A DNA stretch of 64,000 nt from Forficula auricularia. Its lineage: Eukaryota; Arthropoda; Insecta; Dermaptera; Forficulidae. Under the pieces are notes generated by a model. That model saw only the letters and a program-made list of their open reading frames with translations, searched no databases and was not told the DNA's origin. The stretch covers positions 17,918,455-17,982,454 of the forward strand of contig JALMQS010000187.1 in the NCBI GenBank assembly GCA_024734495.1, read 5' to 3'. Position numbers and translations under genes: made by a program. Positions 9,998 to 21,565 of this stretch are shown here, piece after piece. The number at the start of each line of letters is the position of its first letter. Within the stretch, counting starts at the first letter, position 1.

Positions 9998-10659
9998 GGG
10001 CCAATGAAGGAAGAAGCTTTTCTCTTCTAGATTTTATAGAAATAATCTTCTTTAGAATTACCATTTATATATTTATAAGTAATTTATGTAATATGAATTC
10101 TTATTAAAAATGACTCAATACCTGTCTGCATTATATATCCATGTAATTAATTATATAAAGAAAGGTGACTAATTTGAATTTCAAAATTATTCTTTTATGA
10201 ACTAGATGTGTACAAGAGTTAATCGGTGAGTCGTAATTGCATTACAAATTATGGGCTTCAAACAAGATGTTTATAAATTTTCAAGAGCATTGATTGAAAC
10301 TTATAATGAATAGAATTTATGCAAAAAACTTTCACTATACTTACACGTCTATAATAATATTATTCCCACTTCTGATCTGAAATAGGTAAACAATGTTTAG
10401 AGCTGGGCTGGTATTCTTCAAGAAGTGGAGCCTTTGCTAATATAATTACTATTGTTGGGAAAAATATGCAATACATATAAACAAAATAGGCTGTTTTTAA
10501 GAAGCAGAATATAAAACAGGTCATTTTAACTCTAGAAAAGATCTTCACAATTGTATCCTTGTTGAAGGAATGTCAGCATAACCTGGCACATAGCCCCTAA
10601 ATATTTGTTCACTAATTTTCAAATAAATAAAATAATTAAATAAATATATAAATATAGTT

Positions 10660-10690
10660 TCGTAGCTGTGACCTTCATCTTCAGTCTTTC
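10660..10690 (-). repeat. Decayed hammerhead-like core
   Basis: Minus strand has CTGAAGA (10684-10678), then GAAACTATAT. This matches the GAA plus ACTATAGT plus C pattern of the 20-kb and 56-kb copies but has lost the complementary half of stem III. Probably a remnant of repeat family R. Confidence 0.4.
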
Positions 10691-10756
10691 CTATAAATAT
10701 TATATTTGTTTTTTGTACATGAATACCTTCATGGGTTCATTCACATCTTAACATAT

Positions 10757-12884
10757 AAGGTACGTCCCTTAATTACGTGAGTCGTATAGAAGGGAGGAAG
10801 CGGTCGAGTCGAATCTCACCTAATCTCACGTGAGAGGGGTGTCTCGGTAAATATCACGTATTTTTTTTATGTTTAAGTTCAAATTCATTTATTACTAGCT
10901 TCAAGGCCCCAACATTTAAATCCGTTGCAGTTTATTTTTTTAATTTTTGTTTTTAAATGTACTTAAAAAAAATAGATAGTTTTTTAAATCTTTGTTGCAT
11001 TATTAAATTCTTCTTCAACGATAATGTGGTTAGAACTATTGAGAATGAATGACACTAAAAAATCTTACAAACAGGGCCTCCAAAACTTGTTTTTTTTGCT
11101 CGTTTAGTTCTTTTATTGTCTGGAAAGCTATGTTGGCTAACCTGATTTTTTTTTTAGTTTTTCCTGAATTTTTCAATTTTTCGGGCAACTTTTCCAATTT
11201 TTACTTTGTCCAATGCGAAGCATGGGGAAAGTATTGTAATCGGTCTGGCGGCAAGCGCGACTTCAAAGGGTCCTCAGGAAAAAACTACGGAACCCATGGT
11301 CTCAATTAAAGTCACAAATTGTAGTATTCAATTAGGTTGAATTTTAGCACGTGACGGTTTTGCCAAAAATTACATGGGGTCTCGTCCAGAGGCCAAAAAG
11401 TGCGATTTTTTCATTTAGTGCGTGCGGATGGATGGATGGATGGATGTATGTATGTATGTTATCGTTTTTTTGGCCCACGATTTTTTCCACACCGTTGCAC
11501 CGATTGAAATGAAATTTAAAACCTACCATTAGTTTAACAAAATGAAGCGCTGATTAGTTTTTGGTACATATTCGGCCCACAAACATTAGTACTTTATTTC
11601 AGTACTTTTTTAGTTTTTTCTAAATATTTTGAAAATGATTTAACCAATTTTGATGAAATTTAATATCCTAATTAAGTACTTTGGGACCACAAAAAAGGTT
11701 AAATAAAGTTTTTAATAAAATTATATTTTTAAAGTACTTTACTCAATAGTAAGATAATAACGGAATAAACATATTAATATTTCAAATGAATTTGGATAAA
11801 GTTTAGCAACGATCCGTTGCAGTTTATTTTTTACGTATTAACCTGAATTGGACTATTACGAACATTTAAAAAAGCCAAATCGGTCCAGGCATTTAAGAGA
11901 TCTGCGCTTACAGAGAAACAGAAATTCATTTTTATTAAATAGATGTCCTTTAATTTAAAGTTTGCGGCAATTTTTTTTCAACATGTATTATACCTAAATC
12001 ACATAATCGCTTTCATTTAACATGGAATTAGTTAATTAATTCTTTAAACGACGAAGACAAGAAAATGTTCCTTCGCATGCGGCGGCTGTTAGCTAGCATT
12101 GTATCTATAACAAATGCTACACAATTTATAAAATTACTATAAAGGCTAATTTGTAAATGCCTGCCATTTCTGTCAACTGAATTAAATTATTAATTTTGAT
12201 ATTATTTTTCAATTCATATTGTTGAATTGTTCTAGATAGATTTAATTCTGAATTTAATGATTCTAAGTGGTTATCTTAATTTTCGGCAAATTTTTGTAAA
12301 ATATATACTTCAAAAAATTTTCACTAGATGGTAACAAACAATCCTTACCAAGTGATAGTTCGTATATGTACTTTTCACATTAGATCTTTTTGCATATTTT
12401 CAGTTTTTGATAGCGTATATCACCAAACATATTTACATAGATACCATATATGTGCTTATTTCGCTATTTTTATTGTACATAAATGACATCCCTAGTAATA
12501 ACTATTAAATTAATATCTGAAGAGTTATTTTTATAATTGAATATATTTTGTAGATTTTGTTTTTTGTCAGGGAATATTGTACTTCTATTACATTTATCTA
12601 ATTTTATACCTTCAATAAAATAGTCAGTGATGCAACTCCGTTTTAATGGACTCTCATCAGTCAACTTGAAATTCATTCACAGAACTCACACTACACTAAA
12701 AGACAAGCCTATGACACACGTTGGATTGAAAGAAATAATAATTATTTAACAATAGCGATGATAAGCATTTTAAAAAATCTCACGTGAGATTATGTGAGGG
12801 GATCTAGCCAAATCTCACAACATCTCACCAAGAGGGGTCGACAAATTTCCAAAATCGCCTCGCGTAATTAAGGGACGCCCCCTA
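10757..12884. mobile_element. 2.1-kb TIR element containing repeat B
   Basis: The ends share CGTCCCTTAATTACG in inverted orientation (left GGTACGTCCCTTAATTACG, right inverted GGGCGTCCCTTAATTACG). Subterminal TCTCACGTGAG palindromes recur at both ends (10830s and 12780s). The interior has no transposase ORF and holds a copy of repeat B. The TSD is unclear because ATAT flanks both sides palindromically. The superfamily is not decided. Confidence 0.65.
11199..11850 (+). repeat. Repeat family B, copy 1
   Basis: Starts TTTTACTTTGTCC, a hairpin (ATGC, GAA, GCAT), then AAAGTATTGTAATCG. It then carries a GGAT/GTAT microsatellite (11420s) and ends near CGATCCGTTGCAG. A second copy lies in reverse at 61538-63774. 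The start has the same layout as repeat A. No ORF. Confidence 0.75.
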
Positions 12885-13300
12885 ATATGTAAACGATAAG
12901 GAAATCAAACCCTTTTCTACTCTCTTTTAAATTAATACGTGTTTGTATTAATAAACTGGTAACCTTTAAGCTCAAATTGTTAGCTCACAAAATATTACTA
13001 AATCACTAAAATTTGTTGAAAGCGTAACTCAGTTTCTTCCCATAATTTTTAAAAAAATTAAGCACCATTTACTTATTCAGTACTAGTGCACTTCGTTTCC
13101 AGTTGATTATTTGAATCCTTAAATATTGTTAACACAAATTATAAGTATATATATGTTTTATAAAAATTACGCAAGTCACGTGAAGCCCTAAATGTCTTTT
13201 TTTATTTTGTAAAAATTCCACATTTTTTAATCATGTATCTCGTTTAAATCAATTTTTAATATTTCTGTTCTTTATTATTATTATTATTATTATTTTTTTT
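12885..13300. other. Non-coding, unassigned
   Basis: AT-rich sequence with a short (ATT)n tract near 13275. Nothing else supported. Confidence 0.5.
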
Positions 13301-13307
13301 AATTAAA

Positions 13308-13447
13308 TTGAAAGTTTTTGCCGAGAGTAGCAGAATTTTTATATATTGAAGGAGACAATAAAAGAGTGTGTCTTCTGCTGGAATTATAAATAAATAAAAT
13401 TTATAATTCCAGCAGAAGACCCTCTTTTATTGTCTCCTTCAATTTTT
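13308..13447. repeat. Repeat family R, short palindromic copy without ribozyme core
   Basis: Begins AAATTGAAAGTTTTTGCC and GAGAGTAGCAG, then GAAGGAGACAATAAAAG and TCTTCTGCTGGAATTATAAA, and returns in inverted order to CTTTTATTGTCTCCTTC. It is the 20-kb element with its centre, including both hammerhead-like cores, deleted. Confidence 0.75.
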
Positions 13448-14239
13448 TTATTATTGATAGGTAAGTATATGTACTTTTCCCATTAGACCTTTTTGCATAT
13501 TTTCAGTTTTTGATAGCGTATTTCACCAAACATATTTACATAGAGATATGTGCTTAATTCGATATTTTTATTGTCCATAAATGACAGTCCTAGTAATAAC
13601 TATTAAATTAATATCGAAAGAGTTATTTTTATAATTTAAATCAAAAGCCAAATGCTATAAAAATATGACATCTCAAGCTTTCTTAGACGCTTTAAATTTA
13701 CTCAGAATTTCAAATAAGAAGATAAAGTTGTGATTTTAATCTCTTGTGTTTCTTTTCTTCTTTTTCGCTCAGCAGCAAATTAAACTGCATCCAAATTAGG
13801 ATCAAAATGGCAATATGACTAAAAAAGGTGGTCACTCCTTAGACACTAACAAATAAGGTGGGCAAAAATTATTACCAATTCCTATATTTAGAGATAAGAT
13901 TTTCGAGAAAGTCGTTACAATTTTATTTTTTTATTTTTTTGTAAATATCTATTCGAAAAAATCGCAAGAATTTAAAGGCAATTTATTTTAAAATGAATGA
14001 ATTAAAATTAATGTCTGAAAGAAAGATAATTAAATTTATGAGTTAAAATTTTTATTTTGGTAAAATTAATATTTTATGGTGGGAAATACGCTAAAATATT
14101 TGTAATGTAAATACCAGTGGCGTGTGGTCCATGGATGCTGTGGATGCGGCGCATCCCTAAAATTTTAAACATTTAGAGTATTTTCATATATATTCAGAAG
14201 AATTTTTAAACTTTCAAATTATTTTCAAATATTTCTATA

Positions 14240-15070
14240 AAAATCATTTTTACTTTACCATACAGGGTATGGTCAAGTATTGTAATAGTGGATGAAAAAA
14301 GTGTTTTTTTCCTTCTTTTTTTCAAAATATCTCAAAAACGCCTTAAACTATTTTGATTAAAAAAATTGAGCAAGACCATGGCATATCGATCTACAAAAAA
14401 GCTCTAATAAGTGAACATCGAAAAAATTATATTTTTCGAGATAATAATTGTTTTATCAAAATGTCTGTTAGTTAGTCGGTCCGGTTGTCTGGTTGTCCGT
14501 TAGTCTGTTCGTTACGAAATGCTTGTGAACGAGCTAGCTCAAAAACTAATGGGAATATCGAAACCAAATTTCACACGTAGTTTTTGGTCCATTGAGATTA
14601 AGAGATGATTAGATTTTGGTGCATATCGACCCTAAATTAAGGGGGTTAAAAATTAAAAATCTAGGCCGTTTGAGCAAACTCAACCAAATTTTGTATACAT
14701 AATCAGTGGATCCCCAGAAGTCTAAAAATGCAAAAACTAACCGCCCAAATGGGGGGGGGGGGGTATAGGGTCAAAAAATGAAAATCTTGTCCATTTACCA
14801 AACTCAACCAAATGTTATATACATAATCAGTGCGACCCCAGAAGTCTAAAAATGCAAAAACTAACCACCCAAATGGGGGGGGGGGGGGTATAAGATCAAA
14901 AATTAACATTTTGGCCATTTACCAAACTCAACCAAATTTTGTATACATAATCAGTGGGACCCCAGAAGTTTAAAAATGCAAAAACTAACCCCCCCTTACA
15001 TGATTATAAATAATTTGAGGGGCCAGGTTGTATGGTAAAGTCAAGTGTATGGCCACATCAGAACACGTCA
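14240..15070 (+). repeat. Repeat family A, longest copy
   Basis: Complete from TTTTACTTTACCATACAGGG to GAACACGTCAGCTTATTTTG. It has three internal tandem units of about 105 bp, each with a G run (14752, 14876), against fewer units in the 2400 copy. The internal array is therefore the variable part of the family. Confidence 0.8.
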
Positions 15071-16190
15071 GCTTATTTTGTTTCGTAAAGTACCTATATT
15101 GGTTCTCGAAATGAAATAAAATTGTTATATAATTTCATGGGGCAATTAAAATGAATTATTTTTATGAAAAGAGTGCCGATAGAACCTTTGAACTCCCTGC
15201 CTGGTATATCTTCGAGTTCAAGCATGTCAAAGACAAATCCAGACGCGTATTAGTCGAATAAAAATTTTTCTCGCTGAGCAACTATTAAAATAGAAATAAT
15301 ACAAAAAAGGAATAAATAAAAAAGATTCGAGAATTTTTGGACTAATCTAAATCTAAGAATATATAAGATCGGAAATAACTAAGAGTGCTATGACAAGTCA
15401 TAGCATGCTTATAGAAATAAATTAGGATAAATTTAAGATTTTCTTATATTAGGACAGGTGGATTCATTGTGGAAGATGGTCGATTTCCATCTCAGGGACT
15501 GGAGAGTTTAAGTCACATGATTTAATTTCTGACTCTTACCCTCAATCACACAAAGCAGTATCCATTTGGGACAAAGGTCCCAAAATATATTTTTTAAAAA
15601 TCTAATGTTAAATTTGAAAAATAACGAAAATGATGCCGTATACCTATTGATATTTAATTGATTTTTAATTTTAGTCACATTTGAATTTACAATTCTATCG
15701 GATATCCAGGTTTGCCCCCCCCCCAGCTTCATGAAAAATACCCCCCCCCCTCTCCATTTTATTCAGTTCTAAAGAATTAGAAGAGCTTTTTATATAAAGC
15801 TAAAATGCAATTTTCAACCCCCCTTCCTGTAGGAACCCCTGGGATATCAAATAAACAAAATATCTACTTACATCTGGCAGCCGGGCCTCCTGCCCGGCGA
15901 CACCATGACATTTTGAAATTCCCATTGCAACTTTAATATCCTAAGTTTCTACACCCTCCCTGACGACACCACTAGTTCAGCAGGGTTATGAAGACTAAAT
16001 ATGAAAAATTGGATTAGGACCCCAGACTCCTCAATTTCCACCAATAATTCACTAGATTTTGAAAGACTAATTCTGTAAAATTTACTTGGGATCAAACAAA
16101 GGTGACAGAATAGCGAACATTCCTCTTAAAGAGGTTCGGGACATCTTATCTATCTGATTGATCTTCGAAAAAATAGTTTGTATTTCTGCA
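15071..16190. other. Non-coding, unassigned
   Basis: Mixed AT-rich sequence with C-rich runs (15715-15750) and a GCCCGG-rich patch (15875-15905). No ORF or repeat boundary supported. Confidence 0.45.
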
Positions 16191-16192
16191 GG

Positions 16193-17108
16193 CTGACAAC
16201 TTCGCCTACTAAATTTTTTAATAAAAAAATTGTTAATAATGAGGTTAATTTCGATTAAAAATCTTTGTTTTGATAATATTAATAAAAAGAATACTGAGAT
16301 AAAATTTTTCTCATTATAAAAACATTTATTTAACACAAAAACGATTTCAACAAATAGAGTTGGAATTCTACAATAGTGTTTTTCTTAAATTCTGTTGGCT
16401 TCAAATAACTATTTACTTGTACATTTATGAATAACTAATTAACTATAGACTGTCAAATCTATTGATTATTATCAATTATTATCAATCGATTCATAAAAGT
16501 TTGAATTATTGATCTTTATAAATTTTTTGAAAATGCTATAATTTGTATAGAAGTTATAGTCCTTTTGAAAGCTCGGTCCATTTACTTCCATGTTAAAAGG
16601 ACAATTTTCAATAATTTATTTCTCGATAATGGGACAGACGAACTTCAATTTTCGACAACTTGGCCTACTAAATTTTTAATAAAAAAATTGTTAATAATGA
16701 GGTTAATTTCGATTAAAAATCTTTGTTTTGATAATATTAATAAAAAGAATACTGAGATAAAATTTTTCTCATCATAAAAACATTTATTTAACACAAAAAC
16801 GATTTCAACAAATAGAGTTGGAATTCTACAATAGTGTTTTTCTTATATTCTGTTGGCTTCAAATAACTATTTATTTGTACATTTATGAATAACTAATTAA
16901 CTATAGACTGTCAAATCTATTAAAAAATGTATCAATCGATTCATAAAAGTTTGAATTATTGATCTTTATAAATTTTTTGAAAATGATATAATTTGTATAG
17001 AAGTTATAGTCCTTTCAAAAAGCTCGGTCTATTTACTTCCATGTTAAAAGGACAATTTTCAATAATTTATTTCTCGATAATGGGACAGACGATCAACTTC
17101 AATTTTCG
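16193..17108. repeat. Direct tandem duplication, ~458-bp unit (repeat E)
   Basis: Two head-to-tail copies (about 16193-16650 and 16651-17108) each run from ACAACTT(C/G)GCCTACTAAAT through ATTAATAAAAAGAATACTGA to TTATTTCTCGATAATGGGAC. They differ by a few substitutions and small indels. A single inverted copy lies at 48975-49510 inside a LINE fragment, so the unit is mobile or was copied elsewhere. No ORF. Confidence 0.85.
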
Positions 17109-17186
17109 GGCATAAATATTTCCTACATCAATGATTCGATGGTAAAAATTTGAGAATTTTCTTATAAAAATGATAAACAGTCTCGA

Positions 17187-18340
17187 ACCCCTTAAATAAT
17201 TAGATATTTTAGGGTTCTCTTAGATTCTCTAATGTGTTTTCAGAATAATAGAGTTTTAAAGAAGAACAAGATTTCCTCATCATGAAAGAAATATTATCTT
17301 CTTTTTCTTATAAAGAACAAAATTCAAGAGCGTTTCCCCCACTGCATATCAAGCAGAAGACACACCCTTTGATTTAATGATTTTCCTATAACTTTTATTT
17401 AAATTAGAAAGAGAAAGGCTGGAATTATCTATGCAAAGTGAAATTAAAGTACATTTTATTATTTTTTTTATTTGATTTTAAGTATATACAAATAAGATTT
17501 ATAGGAATCATTAAACTAATTTTATAATAAAATCGTGTCTATAATTTGGTGATTGGGGGCGTAACGATCTATTTAAATGGAGACCTCGACTGGAATGGGA
17601 AAAGCCATTTAATTTGCAACAAGCCGCCTAACCATTTTATTTCTTGTCTCTCTTGATGGAGATTCGATTAGAGTTGACATTTTGAGAGCTAGTCAGGCCG
17701 GCATGGTGATATGATGTGCTGGGTTGGTGTATGTCTGCAAGAGGCTCTTCAGGCTGGTCTGTTCGCTTGTGGTCCGGGGTCTCGCGGGTGTCGACGAGGA
17801 AGCTGAGCTGACTCACGATCCCCGCTGACCTTGTGCATTTCGCCTCCAAGGTTGGCTGCCCGCAGCAACCGCCTTAAAAGGCTTTATCGAACAAGGCTAT
17901 ATTTATCCCATCTCCTTAACTCCTGCTTTCCACCATACATAAATATCTTGCCGTCAGTGTGCGAAATTAAAGCAAAACACTTCCCTCCCTTTTGCAATTT
18001 CTCTCGCCCTTTCTCCGACTCCTCAAATATTTTGTTTTCGATTCCTTATTTTCTCCCCGTCATTGACCAATTCTCAACTGGTGATATATCGATGTCAATA
18101 AATGATTCAATTAAACCGAGTCTTTATTCCGTTACTAAACCTTCACACAATTACTGACTTATTACTTAATCGATATAAACAACAAATAAAGCCTATAAAT
18201 TATATACAGTTATTTGTTTGTGCAGGAAAAATCCACCGAAATATTGCAACTATGTGGTTACAAAAACAATCGGAAATTCATTTAATTAGAAAACGTTTCA
18301 GGGATTTTTTCCCTTTATGAATGAAAACATTCAATCATAC
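17187..18340. other. Non-coding, possible retroelement remnants
   Basis: 17540-17930 is GC-richer than its surroundings and has partial frames on both strands (for example SLGGEMHKVSGDRES on minus) that look like decayed LINE text, but no conserved motif confirms it. Confidence 0.35.
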
Positions 18341-18344
18341 TCAT

Positions 18345-18960
18345 TGAGTATACAGTAGTCCTAAGACTGGTTTAATGCAATCACCCGCCTCCATCCTGCA
18401 ATGCCAACTTTTTCACATATCCACATATTTTTCACTAAGTCCAAACGCCCTTAAATTGGATATTAACCGAATGAACGCATTCGCCAACTCGTTTATCCCT
18501 ATAACATGTAGAGACTGGAACTCTCTCTCTCCCTCCGACTGTATTCCCAGCAACATATAACCTTCAATCATTCAAGACACATATCCACGAACACCTTCAA
18601 CTCCGACCCAATCCCTAAATCTCTTCTTATTTCTAAGATATAAAGGTCCACCGCGGACTTCAGAGGTTGAACCTTTACGGTACAACTTCTTCTTGTACCA
18701 GTATCATTATAAAAAATCTATCTTTACATTTCCTTACTACTTCACTCTTTAAAATATCCCTAAATGTCTTTGCTGACCATGTACCTTATCATCTGAGATT
18801 TCTTTATCAGATTGTTCAGTGAAGTTTTTTCTCATCCTACTAGAACTTTCTTTTTAATTGTATATACCCATTTAATTTTAAACATTTTTCTGTATTACCA
18901 CATTTCAAAGGTCTCCAGTCCTCTTTTCTCCGTCCCTCCAATATTATCAAGATAGGCACA
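18345..18960 (+). repeat. LINE 3' untranslated family (CCTAAGACTGGTTT), split by another LINE
   Basis: GTCCTAAGACTGGTTTAATG near 18357 and AAAATATCCCTAAATGTCTT near 18750 also occur, closer together, at 60950-61110. Here they are separated by the LINE fragment at 18378-18700, so the latter inserted into the former. Confidence 0.6.
18378..18618 (+). pseudogene. LINE RT C-terminal fragment, frameshifted
   Basis: LKLDINRMNAFANSFIPITC then RDWNSLSP in one frame. After a shift in a CT run near 18530, another frame reads TYNLQSFKTHIHEHLQLRP and a stop at 18616-18618. This is the same C-terminal signature as at 3559. The 3' trailer contains AAGGTCCACCGCGGACTTC. Confidence 0.75.
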
Positions 18961-19925
18961 TGCAACGTTAAGGGAAGAAGAAGAAGGAATTTTAGGGGTG
19001 GAATCTGAGTCGAGGTTGCTTGTTTATTACTTGAAAGATTAAGGTTTGTTGTTTGGAAAGATGGAGGTAAAAAGGTGCTCTAGTCGTCATATCGTCGCTC
19101 TAATTCAAAGTTTACCAGAAAACAAGAAAAACCATTTTAAACATGAATACATACAAATACAATGCAATATTTATTATTTGTCCGTAGCGCGAGATTAAAT
19201 TTGAATAGAATAATAAGGTTTCAATAGACAGAAGCGCCGTGAAAAGTTGGTCGGTATAAACGTATTATACGTATTTGACCAAAAATCGTTCTTACGAGGT
19301 TATGTAAGATCAGCGACGATAAGATAAACAAACGTTGGCTAATGCATTTGTTCGATTCGTATTTAGTTTAACCGCGAAGAGGTTATGAATATTTGAAAAT
19401 TGAGAATTTTGCCTAAATAAAAAGCTTTAGGTGGGATTATTGATTTTCTCTCATCTGAATAAAAGGCATGGTAGTATTTACAATAAAGCGAGAGAAAATA
19501 AACGGTCCTAAGATAGCATCAAGCGAGCTAGATACGAAAGTTGTAATCTCCTATTAGTTTTATTGTTTGATAGAATGCTCAAAGGATCTCTCCAGAGATG
19601 AGGGACATATTTGAGACAAACTCAATTTTGAGCTTTTTACAAGGTAAGAAGAAGGTGTTAAATAGTGTTTGGTCTTGAGTAGACGACACCTTACTAAAAA
19701 AGATCTTATCAACAAATGATTTGATTTTTTCCATTTCTTGTTGTTTTTTAATGTTTGTTAAATTTGTACTGAAAATAAATTCTAGGTTAAATTTTAATTA
19801 CTCATAAGTCTATCAGTATATTTTTATTCTTCTGATAATTTACAGGAAAAATTAAAATAATAATATTAATACTTAAGATGAGTTGAGAGTGTACGGTCAG
19901 ATTGTGAAGTTCTATTGCTACTTTA
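18961..19925. other. Non-coding, unassigned
   Basis: AT-rich sequence with no supported gene or repeat. Confidence 0.5.
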
Positions 19926-20034
19926 AATAAATATTGGTAAATTGAAAGTTTTTGTGCCGAGAGTAGCAGAATTTTTATATATTGAAGGAGACAATAAAAG
20001 CGTGTCTTCTGCTGGAATTATAAATTTTATTTAT

Positions 20035-20086
20035 TTATAACGAGACTATAGCTTCAGGCTTTGCCCTCTTCATCAGTCTATTACAA
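20035..20086 (-). ncRNA. Hammerhead-ribozyme-like motif, left arm
   Basis: Minus strand: CTGATGA (20076-20070), stem II AGG/CCT, then GAAGCTATAGTC (20055-20044). The sister copy at 56 kb has GAAACTATAGTC, so A15.1 has become G here and the palindromic stem III ACTATAGT is damaged. Stem I is TTGTAA (20086-20081) with TTATAA (20040-20035), plus GA/TC next to the core with an internal loop between. Probably inactive now. Confidence 0.55.
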
Positions 20087-20168
20087 TTGATTCACAGGAA
20101 TTAATTTATGAATGGAAGGTTAGAATTTTTCAAAACCTTCCATTCATAAATTAATTCCTGTGAATCAA

Positions 20169-20218
20169 TTGTAATAGACTGATGAAGAGGCAAAGCCTGA
20201 GCTATAGTCTCGTTATAA
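20169..20218 (+). ncRNA. Hammerhead-ribozyme-like motif, right arm, broken
   Basis: Mirror copy of the left arm: CTGATGA, stem II AGGC/GCCT with an AAA loop, then GAGCTATAGTC, which has lost one A of the GAA core. The stem I pair TTGTAA/TTATAA is kept. Confidence 0.5.
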
Positions 20219-20339
20219 ATAAATAAAATTTATAATTCCAGCAGAAGACATACTCTTTATTGTTTCCTTCAATAAATATTGGTGTTATATGTGAGTGAAA
20301 TGTATTCAAACCATTATATGTATGTAACTAAATGACAAA

Positions 20340-20465
20340 GCAAAATCAAGTGACAAAGTGTTTAAAAGAAATTTGTTCAAGAGCCTGGAGAAGGTGGAAT
20401 AAATCAGCGAAACGCCGCTATTGATCGAACAAAATAACACTGAGTTTCATTGTTCCTTTCCCCTT
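20340..20465 (+). repeat. Decayed single arm related to the 58.7-kb palindrome
   Basis: TCAAGAGCCTGGAGAAGG and CAGCGAAACGCCG align with the hammerhead arm at 58759-58808, but the CTGANGA core is CTGGAGA. No second arm is present. Confidence 0.5.
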
Positions 20466-20985
20466 GAATTTGTTATAATTAATACTTAATTAAGTATGAT
20501 TGTATTATAATATTTTCATATGCTTATTTTTAAAATTCTTACCAATTACTTAAATAAGGAATGAATCAAAAGTTGATTTCTTGTTTTGCATCACTTTACA
20601 GGCTCCTGAACTCTGGCTTCTTTCTACTCGTATTATACGGTCATTGCTTCTTCCCTATCTTCCTTTTAAAAAGCCTACTCCTTTCTATTCACAACAATGA
20701 CGTATTTATTTATTACTCTGTAGGCACGGCGGGTAGCCTGCCGTACGACCTTAATATTGAATTCAATATATTATTTTGCTCATTGTGCTTAAAAATGACT
20801 AAAAATGGAGAAAAATCATTTGGCGTTGTCATAATAACAGAAACAAGAAATTTTAAATTTTATTCTTAAACCTCACCAATAGCTTTTACAAAAATAATTA
20901 TACCTACATATATTAAGATTATTAATATGAATTTATGCCCAAATAATTGAATGAAAAATTACATCTTTGATAGTGTTCTATATTA
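20466..20985. other. Non-coding, one 102-codon frame of unknown meaning
   Basis: 20561-20869 is open on the plus strand but shows no recognisable domain. Another frame there (APELWLLSTRIIRSLLLPY) hints at decayed retroelement coding. I do not call a gene. Confidence 0.35.
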
Positions 20986-20989
20986 AAAC

Positions 20990-21210
20990 CAACTGCAAAG
21001 CACGCCTTCGGTGGACTTCTTGCTGGCTCGCGAACCGTAGCTCAACATCACTCCGCGAGACAGAATTCAATTCTTATGAACGACTGTACTTGTGGAACTT
21101 TCAAGAATTTTCCCGAAGTTTCTAGAACCTTCCATAAAGTATACGGTAGATAGAGTACACAGGGGCCGGAGCCATAAGTGGCCAAAACTGAACAAACCAA
21201 GTGAGTCCTT
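20990..21210 (+). promoter_or_regulatory. GC-richer putative heat-shock promoter region
   Basis: About 220 bp of more balanced base composition in AT-rich surroundings, with the heat-shock element array in its middle. The downstream stretch to 22.2 kb has no ORF. The promoter may therefore drive a non-coding RNA, belong to a transposable element, or be a fragment separated from its gene. Confidence 0.45.
21094..21133 (+). promoter_or_regulatory. Heat-shock element array, eight perfect alternating half-sites
   Basis: Eight contiguous pentamers alternate GAA and TTC at exact 5-bp steps: GAA 21095, TTC 21100, GAA 21105, TTC 21110, GAA 21115, TTC 21120, GAA 21125, TTC 21130. This is the nGAAnnTTCn binding site of the HSF trimer, and eight units is longer than most natural heat-shock promoters. 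A TATA-like CATAAAGTATAC follows at once, then GC-richer text and a possible splice donor (GTGAGT at 21202). No heat-shock protein ORF follows within the window. Confidence 0.85.
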
Positions 21211-21565
21211 ACTGCTTTATTATAAAGTATTGACTATCACAGCTTTAAACCTCATACCATATGATAAATAGTGGATAGCATACCTCTTGAAAATATTTCT
21301 ACTTTTTCTTCCAATTGTTTTTCAGTAAAATAAATATTGGAGTAAAAATTTCAACAGTCCATACAGAATTTAAAATAATATTTAAATTTTTACTTCAAAA
21401 ACTCAAATAGTGAACCTGTAATTAAAGAACTTTGGCTATACTTTAATTAATCTTTTAAAATTTGATATTGATTGAAAATCTAAATATCTTTAAGTCACCA
21501 TTGGCTTTTGGCTTCACCTCATATGGACAAATGACTCGTTCAAAAATTTTACAATCACGTGAATG

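Larger units (their letters stand above)
19939..20270. mobile_element. Repeat family R: palindromic hammerhead-bearing element, 13-bp TSD
   Basis: Flanked by a perfect 13-bp duplication AATAAATATTGGT (19926-19938 and 20271-20283). The left end has the extra block GAAAGTTTTTGTGCCGAGAG. The body is an inverted repeat centred near 20134, and each arm carries a hammerhead-like core. The 13-bp duplication argues for insertion by target-primed reverse transcription, not by a DNA transposase. A Penelope-like or retrozyme-like origin is an inference. Confidence 0.8.
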
